Source: Phycisphaerales bacterium
GTDB taxonomy: Bacteria; Planctomycetota; Phycisphaerae; Phycisphaerales; SM1A02
Length of the DNA: 16,342 bases
Direction of reading: 5' to 3'
Assembly (NCBI GenBank): GCA_022447165.1
Contig: JAKVBR010000016.1
Span: 1-16,342, forward strand
Under the pieces are notes generated by a model that was given only the letters and a program-made list of their open reading frames with translations, made no database searches and was not told the origin of the DNA. A program made the translations under genes and the position numbers. Shown in pieces: positions 5,855 to 13,035 of this stretch. Within the stretch, counting starts at the first letter, position 1. The number at the start of each line of letters is the position of its first letter.

Positions 5855-6217
5855 TCAGAACTTCAAGCCACCTTCGCGAGCACCATCTGCGAGTGCTTTA
5901 ACGCGACCGTGGAATTTGTAACCATTTCGATCAAAGACAACTGATTCAATTCCCGCTGACTTTGCTTTAGATGCGAGCCGTTCACCAATTGCTTTTGCAG
6001 CAGCACAGTTGCTACCTGCTTCAACTTTGCCATCTTTCTCAATCGTGGATGCCATACAGAGTGTTGTGCCTGATGTGTCATCAATGATTTGAGCGTAGAT
6101 GTTCTTGCATGAACGAGTCACTGTAAGTCGTGGACGTGAAGGATTCCCAAAAATGTCTTTTCGGACACCGCGTTTGCGTCTTACATATCGCTTGTTTCTT
6201 GCTGTAATTCGATTCAT
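5855..6217 (-). CDS. rplR: 50S ribosomal protein L18 (uL18)
   Basis: uL18 binds 5S rRNA in the central protuberance together with L5. It has 120 residues, the family norm. The basic N-terminus (MNRITARNKRYVRRKRGVRK) is followed by the RPRLTVTRSCKNIYAQIIDD strand region. The C-terminus has the diagnostic FDRNGYKFHGRVKALADGAREGGLKF. AAGGA lies 8 nt before the ATG. It is flanked by rplF and rpsE as in the spc operon. Nothing unusual was noted. Confidence 0.98.
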   Translation of the reverse strand: MNRITARNKRYVRRKRGVRKDIFGNPSRPRLTVTRSCKNIYAQIIDDTSGTTLCMASTIEKDGKVEAGSNCAAAKAIGERLASKAKSAGIESVVFDRNGYKFHGRVKALADGAREGGLKF

Positions 6218-6241
6218 AATCGTATTCCTTTTAGGCCGTCA

Positions 6242-6802
6242 TTAGACGCCGAATGCTTTACCTGCTTTACGGATGATGACTTCATCGTGATACATGATGC
6301 CTTTGCCGTTGTATGGCTCTGGCTCACGCTTCGAACGAATGACTGCTGCGAATTGACCAACTGCTTGTTTGTCAGCGCCAGTAATTGTGACAGCTGTGCC
6401 TTTTTCTACTTCAAATGAAACACCATCTGGTGCTTGCAATTCGACTGGGTGGCAGTAGCCAATGTTGAGGACTATTTTTTGTCCTTGGGCTTGAGCATTC
6501 CAACCAACACCAACAATGTTGAGTTTCTTTGTAAACCCATTTGCAGTACCTTCAACCATATTTGCAATACGGCTTCGAGTTGTACCCCAAAGTGCATTTG
6601 CTTGGCGAGTTGCTTCTGTATTGTCTGCAATTGCGCAAGAAACGTTTTTCTGGTCCTCATCATGAGTGACCGCAATTTCTTCACGCCATTCAAATGTCAA
6701 GTTACCCTTTGGACCTTTAACATCAATGGAACGATTCCCTGCGTTGACTTTGACTTCAACACCTGATGGAATTGCAATTGGTTTTTTTCCGATACGTGAC
6801 AT
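6242..6802 (-). CDS. rplF: 50S ribosomal protein L6 (uL6)
   Basis: uL6 lies near the factor-binding site of the 50S, beside the sarcin-ricin loop. It has 186 residues (family about 177-184) with two related alpha/beta domains. The start MSRIGKKPIAIPSGVEVKV is classic. The C-terminal signature appears as RSKREPEPYNGKGIMYHDEV followed by a lysine-rich end. The usual 'KPPEPYKGKGI' reads REPEPYNGKGI here. GAGG lies 7 nt before the ATG. It sits between rpsH and rplR as expected. Confidence 0.98.
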   Translation of the reverse strand: MSRIGKKPIAIPSGVEVKVNAGNRSIDVKGPKGNLTFEWREEIAVTHDEDQKNVSCAIADNTEATRQANALWGTTRSRIANMVEGTANGFTKKLNIVGVGWNAQAQGQKIVLNIGYCHPVELQAPDGVSFEVEKGTAVTITGADKQAVGQFAAVIRSKREPEPYNGKGIMYHDEVIIRKAGKAFGV

Positions 6803-6822
6803 AGTGTTACCTCTTGAGTGGT

Positions 6823-7221
6823 TTACGCAACAGTTGCGACGACCTCACCACCAACTTTTTTCTCTCTACATACTCGATCACTGAGTACACCACTACTTGT
6901 TGATACGATTGCAATGCCAAGTCCACCAAGTGGTCGCGGCAAATCCTCAACGCTTCGGTATACACGGCGTCCTGGTTTTGACTCACGCTTGATCGATGAA
7001 ATGACGCACTCGCCACGTTCGCCATAGCGAAGGTGAACGTCGAGTCGGCCTTGTCTGCCATCGTCAACGATTTCAAAACTATTGATATAGCCCTCATCTG
7101 CTAGAACAGAAGCGATGCCGCGATTCAGTTTGTTGTTCAAACATGAAACGACTGAAGTGTGGTTGCGGACGGCGTTTCTGATACGCGTGAGCATGTCGGC
7201 TGTTAAATCTTGTTGTGACAT
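6823..7221 (-). CDS. rpsH: 30S ribosomal protein S8 (uS8)
   Basis: uS8 binds the central domain of 16S rRNA and is essential for platform assembly. In E. coli it also represses the spc operon by binding a 16S-like site in the L5 mRNA. It has 132 residues, a normal length. Motifs are DLTADMLTRIRNAVRN at the N-terminus and the C-terminal RPLGGLGIAIVSTSSGVLSD segment, ending VGGEVVATVA. GGAG lies 9 nt before the ATG. The 47-nt spacer to rpsN, longer than its neighbours, holds a hairpin followed by a short U-run. Confidence 0.98.
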   Translation of the reverse strand: MSQQDLTADMLTRIRNAVRNHTSVVSCLNNKLNRGIASVLADEGYINSFEIVDDGRQGRLDVHLRYGERGECVISSIKRESKPGRRVYRSVEDLPRPLGGLGIAIVSTSSGVLSDRVCREKKVGGEVVATVA

Positions 7222-7234
7222 TCTTTATTACTCC

Positions 7235-7255
7235 AAAAACATGACTGAGTCATGT
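7235..7255 (-). promoter_or_regulatory. Hairpin plus short U-tract between rpsN and rpsH
   Basis: ACATGAC-TCA-GTCATGT on the transcript makes a perfect 7-bp stem, followed by TTTTGGAG (U-run at 7235-7238). It resembles a weak intrinsic terminator or attenuator, but the stem is AU-rich and the U-run short. It lies immediately before the rpsH Shine-Dalgarno. Partial attenuation or masking of the ribosome binding site are possibilities, both inferred. Confidence 0.4.
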
Positions 7256-7268
7256 GTTGATGAACTCT

Positions 7269-7454
7269 TTACCAACTTGCCTTACGCATTCCAGGGATTT
7301 TGCCCTCGAGTGCTAATTGACGAAGCATGATTCGGCTAATACCAAACTTGCGATACACGCCACGACCGCGTCCAGTAATTTGGCAGCGATTCTTCTTCCG
7401 CGTGGAGAACTTTGGTTCTCGTTTCATCTGTTCAAATACACGTTTACTTGCCAT
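7269..7454 (-). CDS. rpsN: 30S ribosomal protein S14 (uS14), short form lacking zinc ligands
   Basis: uS14 of the 30S head. At 61 residues it matches the short zinc-type family in length and ends IPGMRKASW as that family does. The YRKFGISRIMLRQLALEGKIPG block is typical. Canonical short S14 binds zinc through Cys at positions 24, 27, 40 and 43. Here these are Cys24, Thr27, Ser40 and Met43, so the site is lost although the fold length is kept. Zinc-free S14 proteins are more often the long (about 100-residue) type. Neighbours rplE and rpsH and a GAGG ribosome binding site confirm identity. Confidence 0.96.
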   Translation of the reverse strand: MASKRVFEQMKREPKFSTRKKNRCQITGRGRGVYRKFGISRIMLRQLALEGKIPGMRKASW

Positions 7455-7463
7455 AGTGACCTC

Positions 7464-8042
7464 TTATTCCTCATCTCGCTTAAAAGGCATACCAAGTTGA
7501 TCGAGTACAAATCGACTCTTCTTAGCATCCGAATGTTCGAAAACGAGATTGATGTTCATCCCGTGATTAAAACTAAACTCAGCCATATTGATTTCTGGCC
7601 AAACTGCCTGTTCTGTTAGACCCATTGAGTAGTTGCCTGCTTGATCAAAAGAGGTATCAGCGAGACCTCTAAAGTCTTTAATCCGTGGAATTGCAAGCGA
7701 AATCAATCGGTCAAGGAAGTGCCACATCTTTTCGCGTCTAATGGTGACCATAAACGCTGAAGGTGCGCCTTCACGAACTTTAAAGTTTGACACTGATTTC
7801 TTCGCTTTGATTTCAATTGGCTTTTGGCCTGAAATCTTAGTGAGTGTTGCAGTGACTGTGTCGCGAATATCTTGCTTCAACTTTTGGTTGTCAAGGTAAC
7901 GACCAACACCAACGTTAATCACTACTTTTGACAATCTTGGAACATCGTTCACATTGGTCAAGTTGAATTCCTTCATGACCGCATCGCGAACTTGTTCGTC
8001 GAACTTTGCAAGAAGTCTTGGTTTTTCAAGTGTTGCTGTCAT
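7464..8042 (-). CDS. rplE: 50S ribosomal protein L5 (uL5)
   Basis: uL5 binds 5S rRNA and contacts the P-site tRNA and the 30S head. Its 192 residues are slightly longer than the usual 179. Family blocks are VPRLSKVVINVGVG (about 34-47), GQKPIEIKAKKSVSNFKVREG, the WHFLDRLISLAIPRIKDFRG motif and the C-terminal NMAEFSFNHGMNINLV, ending near LGMPFKRDEE. AGGA lies upstream of the ATG. It starts 3 nt after rplX and precedes rpsN, the standard order. Confidence 0.98.
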   Translation of the reverse strand: MTATLEKPRLLAKFDEQVRDAVMKEFNLTNVNDVPRLSKVVINVGVGRYLDNQKLKQDIRDTVTATLTKISGQKPIEIKAKKSVSNFKVREGAPSAFMVTIRREKMWHFLDRLISLAIPRIKDFRGLADTSFDQAGNYSMGLTEQAVWPEINMAEFSFNHGMNINLVFEHSDAKKSRFVLDQLGMPFKRDEE

Positions 8043-8045
8043 GGA

Positions 8046-8414
8046 TTATTTTCCTGTTGCTCTAGCACTTGCTGAGTGAATCTCACCGAGTACTTTTTCC
8101 ACTTTCTTGCCTTTGCTGTCTTTTGCAACTGCGATGCGTACTTTTGAACCATCTTTTTGTGTTTCAAAACGTACGCGTGCTGGCTTGCCGTCAACAGCAG
8201 GGCTCACATTACTTTTATGAATTGGCATCTCTTGTTTGATGACACCACCATTTGGGTTTGCTTGGGATGGCTTGATGTTCTTATTACGAACATTGACGCC
8301 TTTCACAACCACACGATCCTTTTTAGTAAGCACACGCAGCACTTCACCGACGGCACCTTTGTCGTTGCCGGCTGTGACGATGACTGTGTCTCCTGTTCGA
8401 ATGTGTCTAGGCAT
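8046..8414 (-). CDS. rplX: 50S ribosomal protein L24 (uL24)
   Basis: uL24 is an assembly initiator of the 50S and lies near the tunnel exit. Its N-terminal KOW motif is visible in RTGDTVIVTAGNDKGAVGEV (about residues 6-25), followed by VVVKGVNVRNKNIKPSQANPNGG. It has 122 residues (family about 103-115), the extra being a basic C-terminal tail. Its ATG overlaps the rplN stop codon by one base (TAATG), which suggests translational coupling, and a strong GGAGG lies 7 nt upstream. Confidence 0.98.
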   Translation of the reverse strand: MPRHIRTGDTVIVTAGNDKGAVGEVLRVLTKKDRVVVKGVNVRNKNIKPSQANPNGGVIKQEMPIHKSNVSPAVDGKPARVRFETQKDGSKVRIAVAKDSKGKKVEKVLGEIHSASARATGK

Positions 8415-8800
8415 TACACTACCTCCGATGCGAGGGACACAATCTTCATGTAATTCTTTTCACGCAGTTCACGAGCAACTGCACCAAAGATTCGTGTACC
8501 TGTTGGGTTTAAATCTTCATTAATAAGGACGCATGCGTTTGAGTCAAATCGAACGTATGAACCGTCTTTACGACGTGTTGGATACTTAGTACGAACAATG
8601 ACTGCACGAATCTTGTCACCGGTTTTAACAGGTGAGTTAGGAAGCGCCTTTTTCACTGCACAAACAACACGGTCACCTACACCAGCAGTACGTCTTGTGT
8701 ACTTGCCACGAGCAGTTGAACCACCGAGGACGCTAATGACGAGAACCTCTTTAGCTCCGCTGTTATCTGCAACTTCTAATCTTGACTCTTTTTGAATCAT
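8414..8800 (-). CDS. rplN: 50S ribosomal protein L14 (uL14)
   Basis: uL14 lies at the subunit interface and forms bridges to the 30S; it is also the binding site of the silencing factor RsfS. It starts MIQKESRLEVADNSGAKEVL, a nearly invariant family start. It also shows VGDRVVCAVKKALPN, RAVIVRTKYPTRRKDGSYV and FGAVARELREKNYMKIVSLA. At 128 residues it is 6 longer than the usual 122 because of small insertions and a short tail (SEVV). It shares a base with rplX downstream. Confidence 0.98.
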   Translation of the reverse strand: MIQKESRLEVADNSGAKEVLVISVLGGSTARGKYTRRTAGVGDRVVCAVKKALPNSPVKTGDKIRAVIVRTKYPTRRKDGSYVRFDSNACVLINEDLNPTGTRIFGAVARELREKNYMKIVSLASEVV

Positions 8801-8821
8801 CTCTTTAATCCTTGAGCAGCG

Positions 8822-9100
8822 TTACGCTGATGCTGACTCCACAATGCGGGTGACAACCCACGATTTAGTCTTTGAAATTGGTCGACACTCTGCGATTTCA
8901 ACTGAATCGCCTAGTTTTGCTTCATTGTTTTCATCATGAGCATGAATGAGTGACCGACGACGAATGTATTTACCGTACTTCGGGTGCTTTACTGAAAATT
9001 GGATTTCGACTTTGCAGCTCTTATCACGAACGTCTGAAGTCACGACACCAATTCTGCGTGAAGCATTTTCAGGAATGTTGATTTCTTTTAAATGACTCAT
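8822..9100 (-). CDS. rpsQ: 30S ribosomal protein S17 (uS17)
   Basis: uS17 is a primary 16S rRNA-binding OB-fold protein of the 30S body. It has 92 residues (family about 80-90). Typical parts are RRIGVVTSDVRDKSCKVEIQ, KHPKYGKYIRRRSLIHAHDE and the C-terminal GDSVEIAECRPISKTKSWVV. A short N-terminal extension precedes the fold. GAGG lies 9 nt before the ATG. It sits between rpmC and rplN as in other S10/spc clusters. Confidence 0.98.
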   Translation of the reverse strand: MSHLKEINIPENASRRIGVVTSDVRDKSCKVEIQFSVKHPKYGKYIRRRSLIHAHDENNEAKLGDSVEIAECRPISKTKSWVVTRIVESASA

Positions 9101-9113
9101 CTGTCTTTACCTC

Positions 9114-9314
9114 TTACGCCTTTACCGCTTTGCTGCGAACTGATTGCTCTGTGAGCAAACGAGCAATGTCTTTGCGAATCTTGTTGAATTGAGAAGTGTC
9201 TTGGATCTTTTCAGTGACGCTTTGAGTCTTCAACTCAAAAAGCTTCTTTCGAAGATTGTCTACTTCGATTCCAAGTTCTTCATCACTTAGTTTATGTACT
9301 GCTTTAGCTTTCAT
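9114..9314 (-). CDS. rpmC: 50S ribosomal protein L29 (uL29)
   Basis: uL29 is a two-helix coiled protein at the peptide exit tunnel that, with L23, docks trigger factor and SRP. It has 66 residues, the usual size. The start MKAKAVHKLSDEEL and the LRKKLFELKTQSVTEKIQDT helix are diagnostic, followed by FNKIRKDIARLLTEQS. AGGAA precedes the ATG. It lies between rplP and rpsQ as expected. Nothing unusual was noted. Confidence 0.97.
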   Translation of the reverse strand: MKAKAVHKLSDEELGIEVDNLRKKLFELKTQSVTEKIQDTSQFNKIRKDIARLLTEQSVRSKAVKA

Positions 9315-9337
9315 ATCGTTTCCTGTTCCTCAGCGGG

Positions 9338-9757
9338 TTACACTGAGAGTCTCCGTCCAACAAATCTGCAACGAACAGGCATCTTGTGTGCAACACGTGC
9401 CATTGCTTGTTTTGCCATGTCTTCTGGAACACCACTGATTTCGAAGAGGATTGTTCCTGGTTTGACGCGTGCTGCCCAGAAATCAGTGTCCGCCTTACCC
9501 TTACCCATTCGTGTTTCGAGCGGCTTCTTTGAAATTGGCTTGTCAGGGAAGATGCGAATCACAACTTTGCCTTGACGACGAAGGTAGTGCTGTGCTGCAA
9601 TACGACCTGCTTCAATCTGTCTCGCTGATACCCAGTGTGTATCAAGTGACTGCAAGCCATACTCACCAAATGAAACATAATTACCACGTGTGGCATTACC
9701 TTTCATCTTGCCGCGCATTTGTTTGCGGAACTTAATTCGTTTTGGCATCCGTGGCAT
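9338..9757 (-). CDS. rplP: 50S ribosomal protein L16 (uL16)
   Basis: uL16 supports the A-site tRNA acceptor arm near the peptidyl-transferase centre. Its 139 residues are the normal length. Typical blocks are MPRMPKRIKFRKQMRGKMKG at the start, FGEYGLQSLDTHWVSARQIEAGR (in place of the common 'WITARQIEAAR'), YLRRQGKVVIRIFPDKPISKKP, and the conserved RMGKGKADTDFWAARVKPG loop. AAGGAG lies 8 nt before the ATG. It follows rpsC after a 37-nt spacer with a small hairpin. Confidence 0.98.
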   Translation of the reverse strand: MPRMPKRIKFRKQMRGKMKGNATRGNYVSFGEYGLQSLDTHWVSARQIEAGRIAAQHYLRRQGKVVIRIFPDKPISKKPLETRMGKGKADTDFWAARVKPGTILFEISGVPEDMAKQAMARVAHKMPVRCRFVGRRLSV

Positions 9758-9774
9758 CGGACGATCTCCTTTAC

Positions 9775-9786
9775 GGCTCTAAAGCC
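9775..9786 (-). other. Small hairpin between rpsC and rplP
   Basis: GGCT-TTAG-AGCC on the transcript is a perfect 4-bp stem between the rpsC stop (8 nt away) and the rplP Shine-Dalgarno. It is short enough to be chance and is listed because of similarly placed hairpins elsewhere in the operon. Confidence 0.25.
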
Positions 9787-9794
9787 AACTTCTT

Positions 9795-10499
9795 TTAACG
9801 ACGACCTCGAGCACGACCGCGAGCACCTGCTGCTCTTGAATCTGTTTGCTCTTCTTCTGCGTCTGTATACATACCTTTGTAGATCCAAACTTTCACACCA
9901 ATGATTCCATAGGTTGTTTCAGCATGGACAAGTGCGTAGTCGACATTCGCTTGCAATGTTGATAGCGGAATCGAACCTTCGCGGACAATAAACTTTCGTG
10001 ACATTTCAGCACCGCCAAGACGGCCTGAGATTTGAATACGGATACCTTTTGCACCATGTTGCATGGCTGACTCAGCACGCTGCTTGAGCATACGCCTGAA
10101 GTTGCCGCGCTTTCGCATTTGTTCACCTACTGCTTCAGCAACAAGACGAGCATCAGTATCAGGATTCATCACTTCTGTAATCTTGACTTGGGCTTTTCGG
10201 CCAGTGAGTGTTTGCAAATCAGTGACTAACTTGTCAATCTCAGCACCTTTAGGACCAACAACGAGTCCTGGACGTGCAGTTTTCACAATTACAGTGAGTT
10301 CTTCACGAGTTCGTTCAATCAAGATGTCTGACACTGCTGCAAATGGGGGCGTTCGGTTCAATCGTTTGTCAACGAATTCACGAATGCGGTAATCTTCAAC
10401 AAGCAGTTCAGCAAAGAGTGCTTTTGGAGCATACCAACGGGACTTGTGCCCTTCAGTTACACCAACTCTAAATCCAAATGGTTGTACTTTTTGACCCAT
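9795..10499 (-). CDS. rpsC: 30S ribosomal protein S3 (uS3)
   Basis: uS3 lines the mRNA entry tunnel of the 30S and contributes to helicase activity. Its 234 residues match the family. The start MGQKVQPFGFRVGVTEGHKS is diagnostic. The KH type II domain has its GxxG loop as GPKG at residues 82-85 (LVVGPKGAEIDKL). The C-terminal domain contains GAKGIRIQISGRLGGAEMSR and TTYGIIGVKVWIYKG. The protein ends in an Arg/Gly-rich basic tail. The ATG shares one base with the rplV stop codon (TAATG), and GGAG lies about 10 nt upstream. Confidence 0.98.
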   Translation of the reverse strand: MGQKVQPFGFRVGVTEGHKSRWYAPKALFAELLVEDYRIREFVDKRLNRTPPFAAVSDILIERTREELTVIVKTARPGLVVGPKGAEIDKLVTDLQTLTGRKAQVKITEVMNPDTDARLVAEAVGEQMRKRGNFRRMLKQRAESAMQHGAKGIRIQISGRLGGAEMSRKFIVREGSIPLSTLQANVDYALVHAETTYGIIGVKVWIYKGMYTDAEEEQTDSRAAGARGRARGRR

Positions 10500-10831
10500 T
10501 AGTTTTTCTCTCCGACTGAGATGATGAGGTGACTTGTTGGCTTACGAATAGGATGTGCACGACCACGATCCTTTGGTCTCCAACGTTTAATGACTGAACC
10601 CTCATCTACTCGAGATTCAGTGATGTAGAGGTTTGTGACATCTGCATCTTGTTCCTCAGCGTTTGCAATTGCACTGTTGAGGACTGCTTTGAAGTACCAC
10701 GCAGCACGCTTCTTGGAGAACTCCAATTGTGAAAGCGCTTTGTCGATTCGCTGACCTCTGATCAGGTCTGCAACCAATCTCGCTTTGCGTGGTGAGATGC
10801 GAGCGTATTTATGTATTGCTTTATACGTCAT
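10499..10831 (-). CDS. rplV: 50S ribosomal protein L22 (uL22)
   Basis: uL22 extends a beta-hairpin into the exit tunnel, a site linked to macrolide resistance. It is 110 residues from the chosen start. The N-terminus KYARISPRKARLVADLIRGQ and the C-terminal RWRPKDRGRAHPIRKPTSHL are diagnostic. The frame is open four codons further upstream from a GTG at 10843. The ATG at 10829-10831 is preferred because the family begins near this residue and GTGGA lies about 7 nt upstream. It overlaps rpsC by one base. Confidence 0.96.
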   Translation of the reverse strand: MTYKAIHKYARISPRKARLVADLIRGQRIDKALSQLEFSKKRAAWYFKAVLNSAIANAEEQDADVTNLYITESRVDEGSVIKRWRPKDRGRAHPIRKPTSHLIISVGEKN

Positions 10832-10850
10832 AGTAAATTCCACTCAAGCA

Positions 10851-11132
10851 TTAACTACTCTTAATGCCTTCCTTCTTATTGGTATGACCTCTAAACAGAC
10901 GAGTGTGTGAAAACTCACCAAGTTTGTGACCAACCATATCTTCAGTGACGAAGACTTCGTTAAATTGACGACCGTTGTGAACGAGAAAAGTGAATCCAAC
11001 GAACTCTGGAACAATCGTGCATGCACGTGCCCAAGTTTTGATTGGCGACTTGCCTGATGAAGCAGCCATTGCTTCTACCTTGCGGTAGAGCTTCTCGTCT
11101 ACAAATGGTCCTTTTTTCAATGATCTTGACAT
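10851..11132 (-). CDS. rpsS: 30S ribosomal protein S19 (uS19)
   Basis: uS19 of the 30S head partners with S13 and contacts tRNA and the A-site finger. It has 93 residues, as usual. Diagnostic parts are MSRSLKKGPFVDEKLYRKVE, IKTWARACTIVPEFVGFTFLVHNG, MVGHKLGEFSHTRLFRGHTN and a lysine-rich end. The commonly seen 'RSTI' before the P-E-F block reads RACTIVPEF here. AGGAA lies 6 nt before the ATG. It follows rplB by 14 nt. Confidence 0.98.
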   Translation of the reverse strand: MSRSLKKGPFVDEKLYRKVEAMAASSGKSPIKTWARACTIVPEFVGFTFLVHNGRQFNEVFVTEDMVGHKLGEFSHTRLFRGHTNKKEGIKSS

Positions 11133-11146
11133 AATGATTTCCTAGG

Positions 11147-12001
11147 TCAGAGCTTGAGTTGTCCGTAGCGTTTACTCTTACGACGACGGAGAATACGAGC
11201 ATCCGTCCATTTGCCTCGGCGCCTTGTGCGACCACCTTTTGACTTCGTGCCTGATGCACTTGCAGGTGTTCGGCCACCTTTTGAGCGACCTTCACCACCA
11301 CCGAGTGGGTGATCGTGGTGACTCATCGCCATACCACGAACTTTTGGTCGTCGACCGAGCCAGCGATTACGGCCAGCTTTACCGAGTTTTACGTTTTGAT
11401 GGTCTGTGTTACCGAGCTGACCAATGGTTGCTCGACAATCAACAGAGACTTGTCTGATTTCACCAGATGGAAGCACGATTGTTGCCCAGCGACCTTCACG
11501 GTTACTTAAGCGTGCTGCAGCTCCTGCTGAACGGCAAAGAGCGCCACCCTTGCCTGGTTCAAACTCAATGTTGTGCACAGTGAGACCAGTTGGGATGTAT
11601 TTCAGTGGCATACAGTTGCCGACCTTTGGCTCAATTGCTTCATTCGCGCTTCGAACGATGTCTCCATCAGTTAAACCCCTTGGTGCGAGAATGTAACGCT
11701 TTGAACCATCTTCATACTGAACAAGAGCGATGTGGCATGAGCGGTTTGGATCGTACTCAATGCCGATGACTGTTGCAGCCATTCCATCTTTTGTTCGCTT
11801 GAAGTCGATTCTTCGGTAACGACGTTTGTGACCACCGCCACGTCCGTGAACAGTAATCTTACCCTGATTGTTACGGCCACCCTTTTTGTTGAGTGGTGTA
11901 AGCAGTGACTTCTCTGGAGTCTTCTTTGTGACTTCAGCGTGCAAGTTGACAGAAGCGTTTCTGCGACCTGGTGTAGTTGGTTTATATACTCTAATTGGCA
12001 T
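11147..12001 (-). CDS. rplB: 50S ribosomal protein L2 (uL2)
   Basis: uL2 is needed for subunit joining and peptidyl-transferase centre integrity. Its 284 residues are typical (E. coli 273). An N-terminal OB-fold (GRNNQGKITVHGRGGGHKRRYR at about 42-63) and a central SH3-like domain are present. The C-terminal loop reads VRGMAMSHHDHPLGGGEGRS (221-240). The key His that corresponds to E. coli His229 is kept as His231. The residues just before it, usually N-P-V, are S-H-H (227-229). The protein ends with the basic RILRRRKSKRYGQLKL. GAGGA lies 5 nt before the ATG. Confidence 0.98.
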   Translation of the reverse strand: MPIRVYKPTTPGRRNASVNLHAEVTKKTPEKSLLTPLNKKGGRNNQGKITVHGRGGGHKRRYRRIDFKRTKDGMAATVIGIEYDPNRSCHIALVQYEDGSKRYILAPRGLTDGDIVRSANEAIEPKVGNCMPLKYIPTGLTVHNIEFEPGKGGALCRSAGAAARLSNREGRWATIVLPSGEIRQVSVDCRATIGQLGNTDHQNVKLGKAGRNRWLGRRPKVRGMAMSHHDHPLGGGEGRSKGGRTPASASGTKSKGGRTRRRGKWTDARILRRRKSKRYGQLKL

Positions 12002-12019
12002 AGAATTCCTCGCTCACTC

Positions 12020-12298
12020 TTAGAAGAGCTCGATGCGATCCTCCGCATGAAGTTTCACAGTTGCGCGTTTTTGGTTTCCAACTCTGAACCAGCCCATACG
12101 ATTGCGTCGCATGCGACCCTTACGGACTTGAGTTGAAACTGAAACAACACGAACGCCGTAGATTTCTTCAACGGCTCGTTTGATTTGTGCTTTATCTGCT
12201 CTTCGGTCAACCTCAAATGAGTAACGGTTGTCCGCAGTCGCAGCGAAAGTTGTTTTCTCAGTAACGAGTGGCTGTTTAATGACAGTAGTTGCTTCCAT
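12020..12298 (-). CDS. rplW: 50S ribosomal protein L23 (uL23)
   Basis: uL23 is the trigger factor and SRP docking protein at the tunnel exit. It has 92 residues. VIKQPLVTEKTTFAATADNRY and the DKAQIKRAVEEIYGVRVVSV helix and strand are diagnostic. The end is KRATVKLHAEDRIELF, where many bacteria have '...KKAIVTL..GD.I..F'. A very strong GAGGAGG lies 7 nt before the ATG, inside the 3' end of rplD. The ATG overlaps the rplD stop (TGATG arrangement), implying coupled translation. Confidence 0.98.
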   Translation of the reverse strand: MEATTVIKQPLVTEKTTFAATADNRYSFEVDRRADKAQIKRAVEEIYGVRVVSVSTQVRKGRMRRNRMGWFRVGNQKRATVKLHAEDRIELF

Positions 12299-12951
12299 CA
12301 GGCCGCCTCCTCTTCGTTATTCCATGCTGTGCCATTGATAAATGATTCAATTGCACTTTTTCCAACAACAAGGTAACGGTGGTTGAGCAATTCGAAGACA
12401 TTGAGTTGGTCTACTCGAATTGTGTCAACGTTTTCCAAGTTGCGTGCTGACAATGCAGCGTTTCGGTTTTCTGTTTGAAGTGCGACTAAGCAACTGCGAT
12501 CAATGCCGATTGCATCAAGCACTGCTTTCATGTCTTTAGTCTTTGGTGCATCGAAGTCCATGTCAACAACGCATTTCACTTCACCATCAACGAGTTTCGC
12601 AAGCAGAGCATTTCTGTTTGCAAGTTGACGCATTTTCTTAGGCATGTCCTTGCGGAAGTTGTCACCAGTTTGCTTCTTAGCAAACGCAACACCACCGCCT
12701 TTACGGAGAACAGTTCTTGCTGAACCCATACGAGCATTACCTGTGCCTTTTTGTTTATAAAGTTTTCGAGTTGAGCCCTCGACCATGCCACGACTTTTGG
12801 TTCGTGCTGAGCCCTGTCGTCTGTTTGCATGGAACATGACATACGCTTGCTTGAGCAACGTAGGTCTCACCTCGGTTCCGAGCGTTGCTTCATCGACATT
12901 GATGGTATCGACTTGCTTGCCCTTCTTGTCATATACTGGAAGTTCTATCAT
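12298..12951 (-). CDS. rplD: 50S ribosomal protein L4 (uL4)
   Basis: uL4 extends a long loop into the exit tunnel. In enterobacteria it also represses the S10 operon at both transcription and translation levels. It is 217 residues from the chosen start. The N-terminus is MIELPVYDKKGKQVDTINVD. The tunnel-loop region shows RQGSARTKSRGMVEGSTRKLYKQKGTGNAR, then SARTVLRKGGGVAF. The frame extends 15 codons upstream to a GTG at 12996, but the ATG at 12949-12951 has AGGTG about 8 nt upstream and matches the family start. The long spacer to rplC contains a candidate small gene. Confidence 0.96.
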   Translation of the reverse strand: MIELPVYDKKGKQVDTINVDEATLGTEVRPTLLKQAYVMFHANRRQGSARTKSRGMVEGSTRKLYKQKGTGNARMGSARTVLRKGGGVAFAKKQTGDNFRKDMPKKMRQLANRNALLAKLVDGEVKCVVDMDFDAPKTKDMKAVLDAIGIDRSCLVALQTENRNAALSARNLENVDTIRVDQLNVFELLNHRYLVVGKSAIESFINGTAWNNEEEAA

Positions 12952-13020
12952 TTCTTTTTCACCTGTGACGTTTTCCGTCGTTTGTTTGCCTTTCACTCCG
13001 TAGTGGTCGTTGCCTTATTC

Positions 13021-13035
13021 CTAAGCGGTGCTTAG
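13021..13035 (-). promoter_or_regulatory. Perfect 6-bp hairpin upstream of rplD
   Basis: CTAAGC-ACC-GCTTAG on the transcript is a perfect 6-bp stem with a 3-nt loop. The stop codon of the small open frame upstream (TAA at 13032-13034) lies inside its 5' arm. It is about 70 nt before the rplD ATG. It could be an rplD leader element or a 3' element of the small frame. No U-run follows. Confidence 0.45.

Noticed and set aside
12952..12996. 15-codon N-terminal extension of rplD from a GTG start
   Set aside because: GGAG abuts the GTG with no spacing, and the downstream ATG has a good Shine-Dalgarno and the family-typical start.
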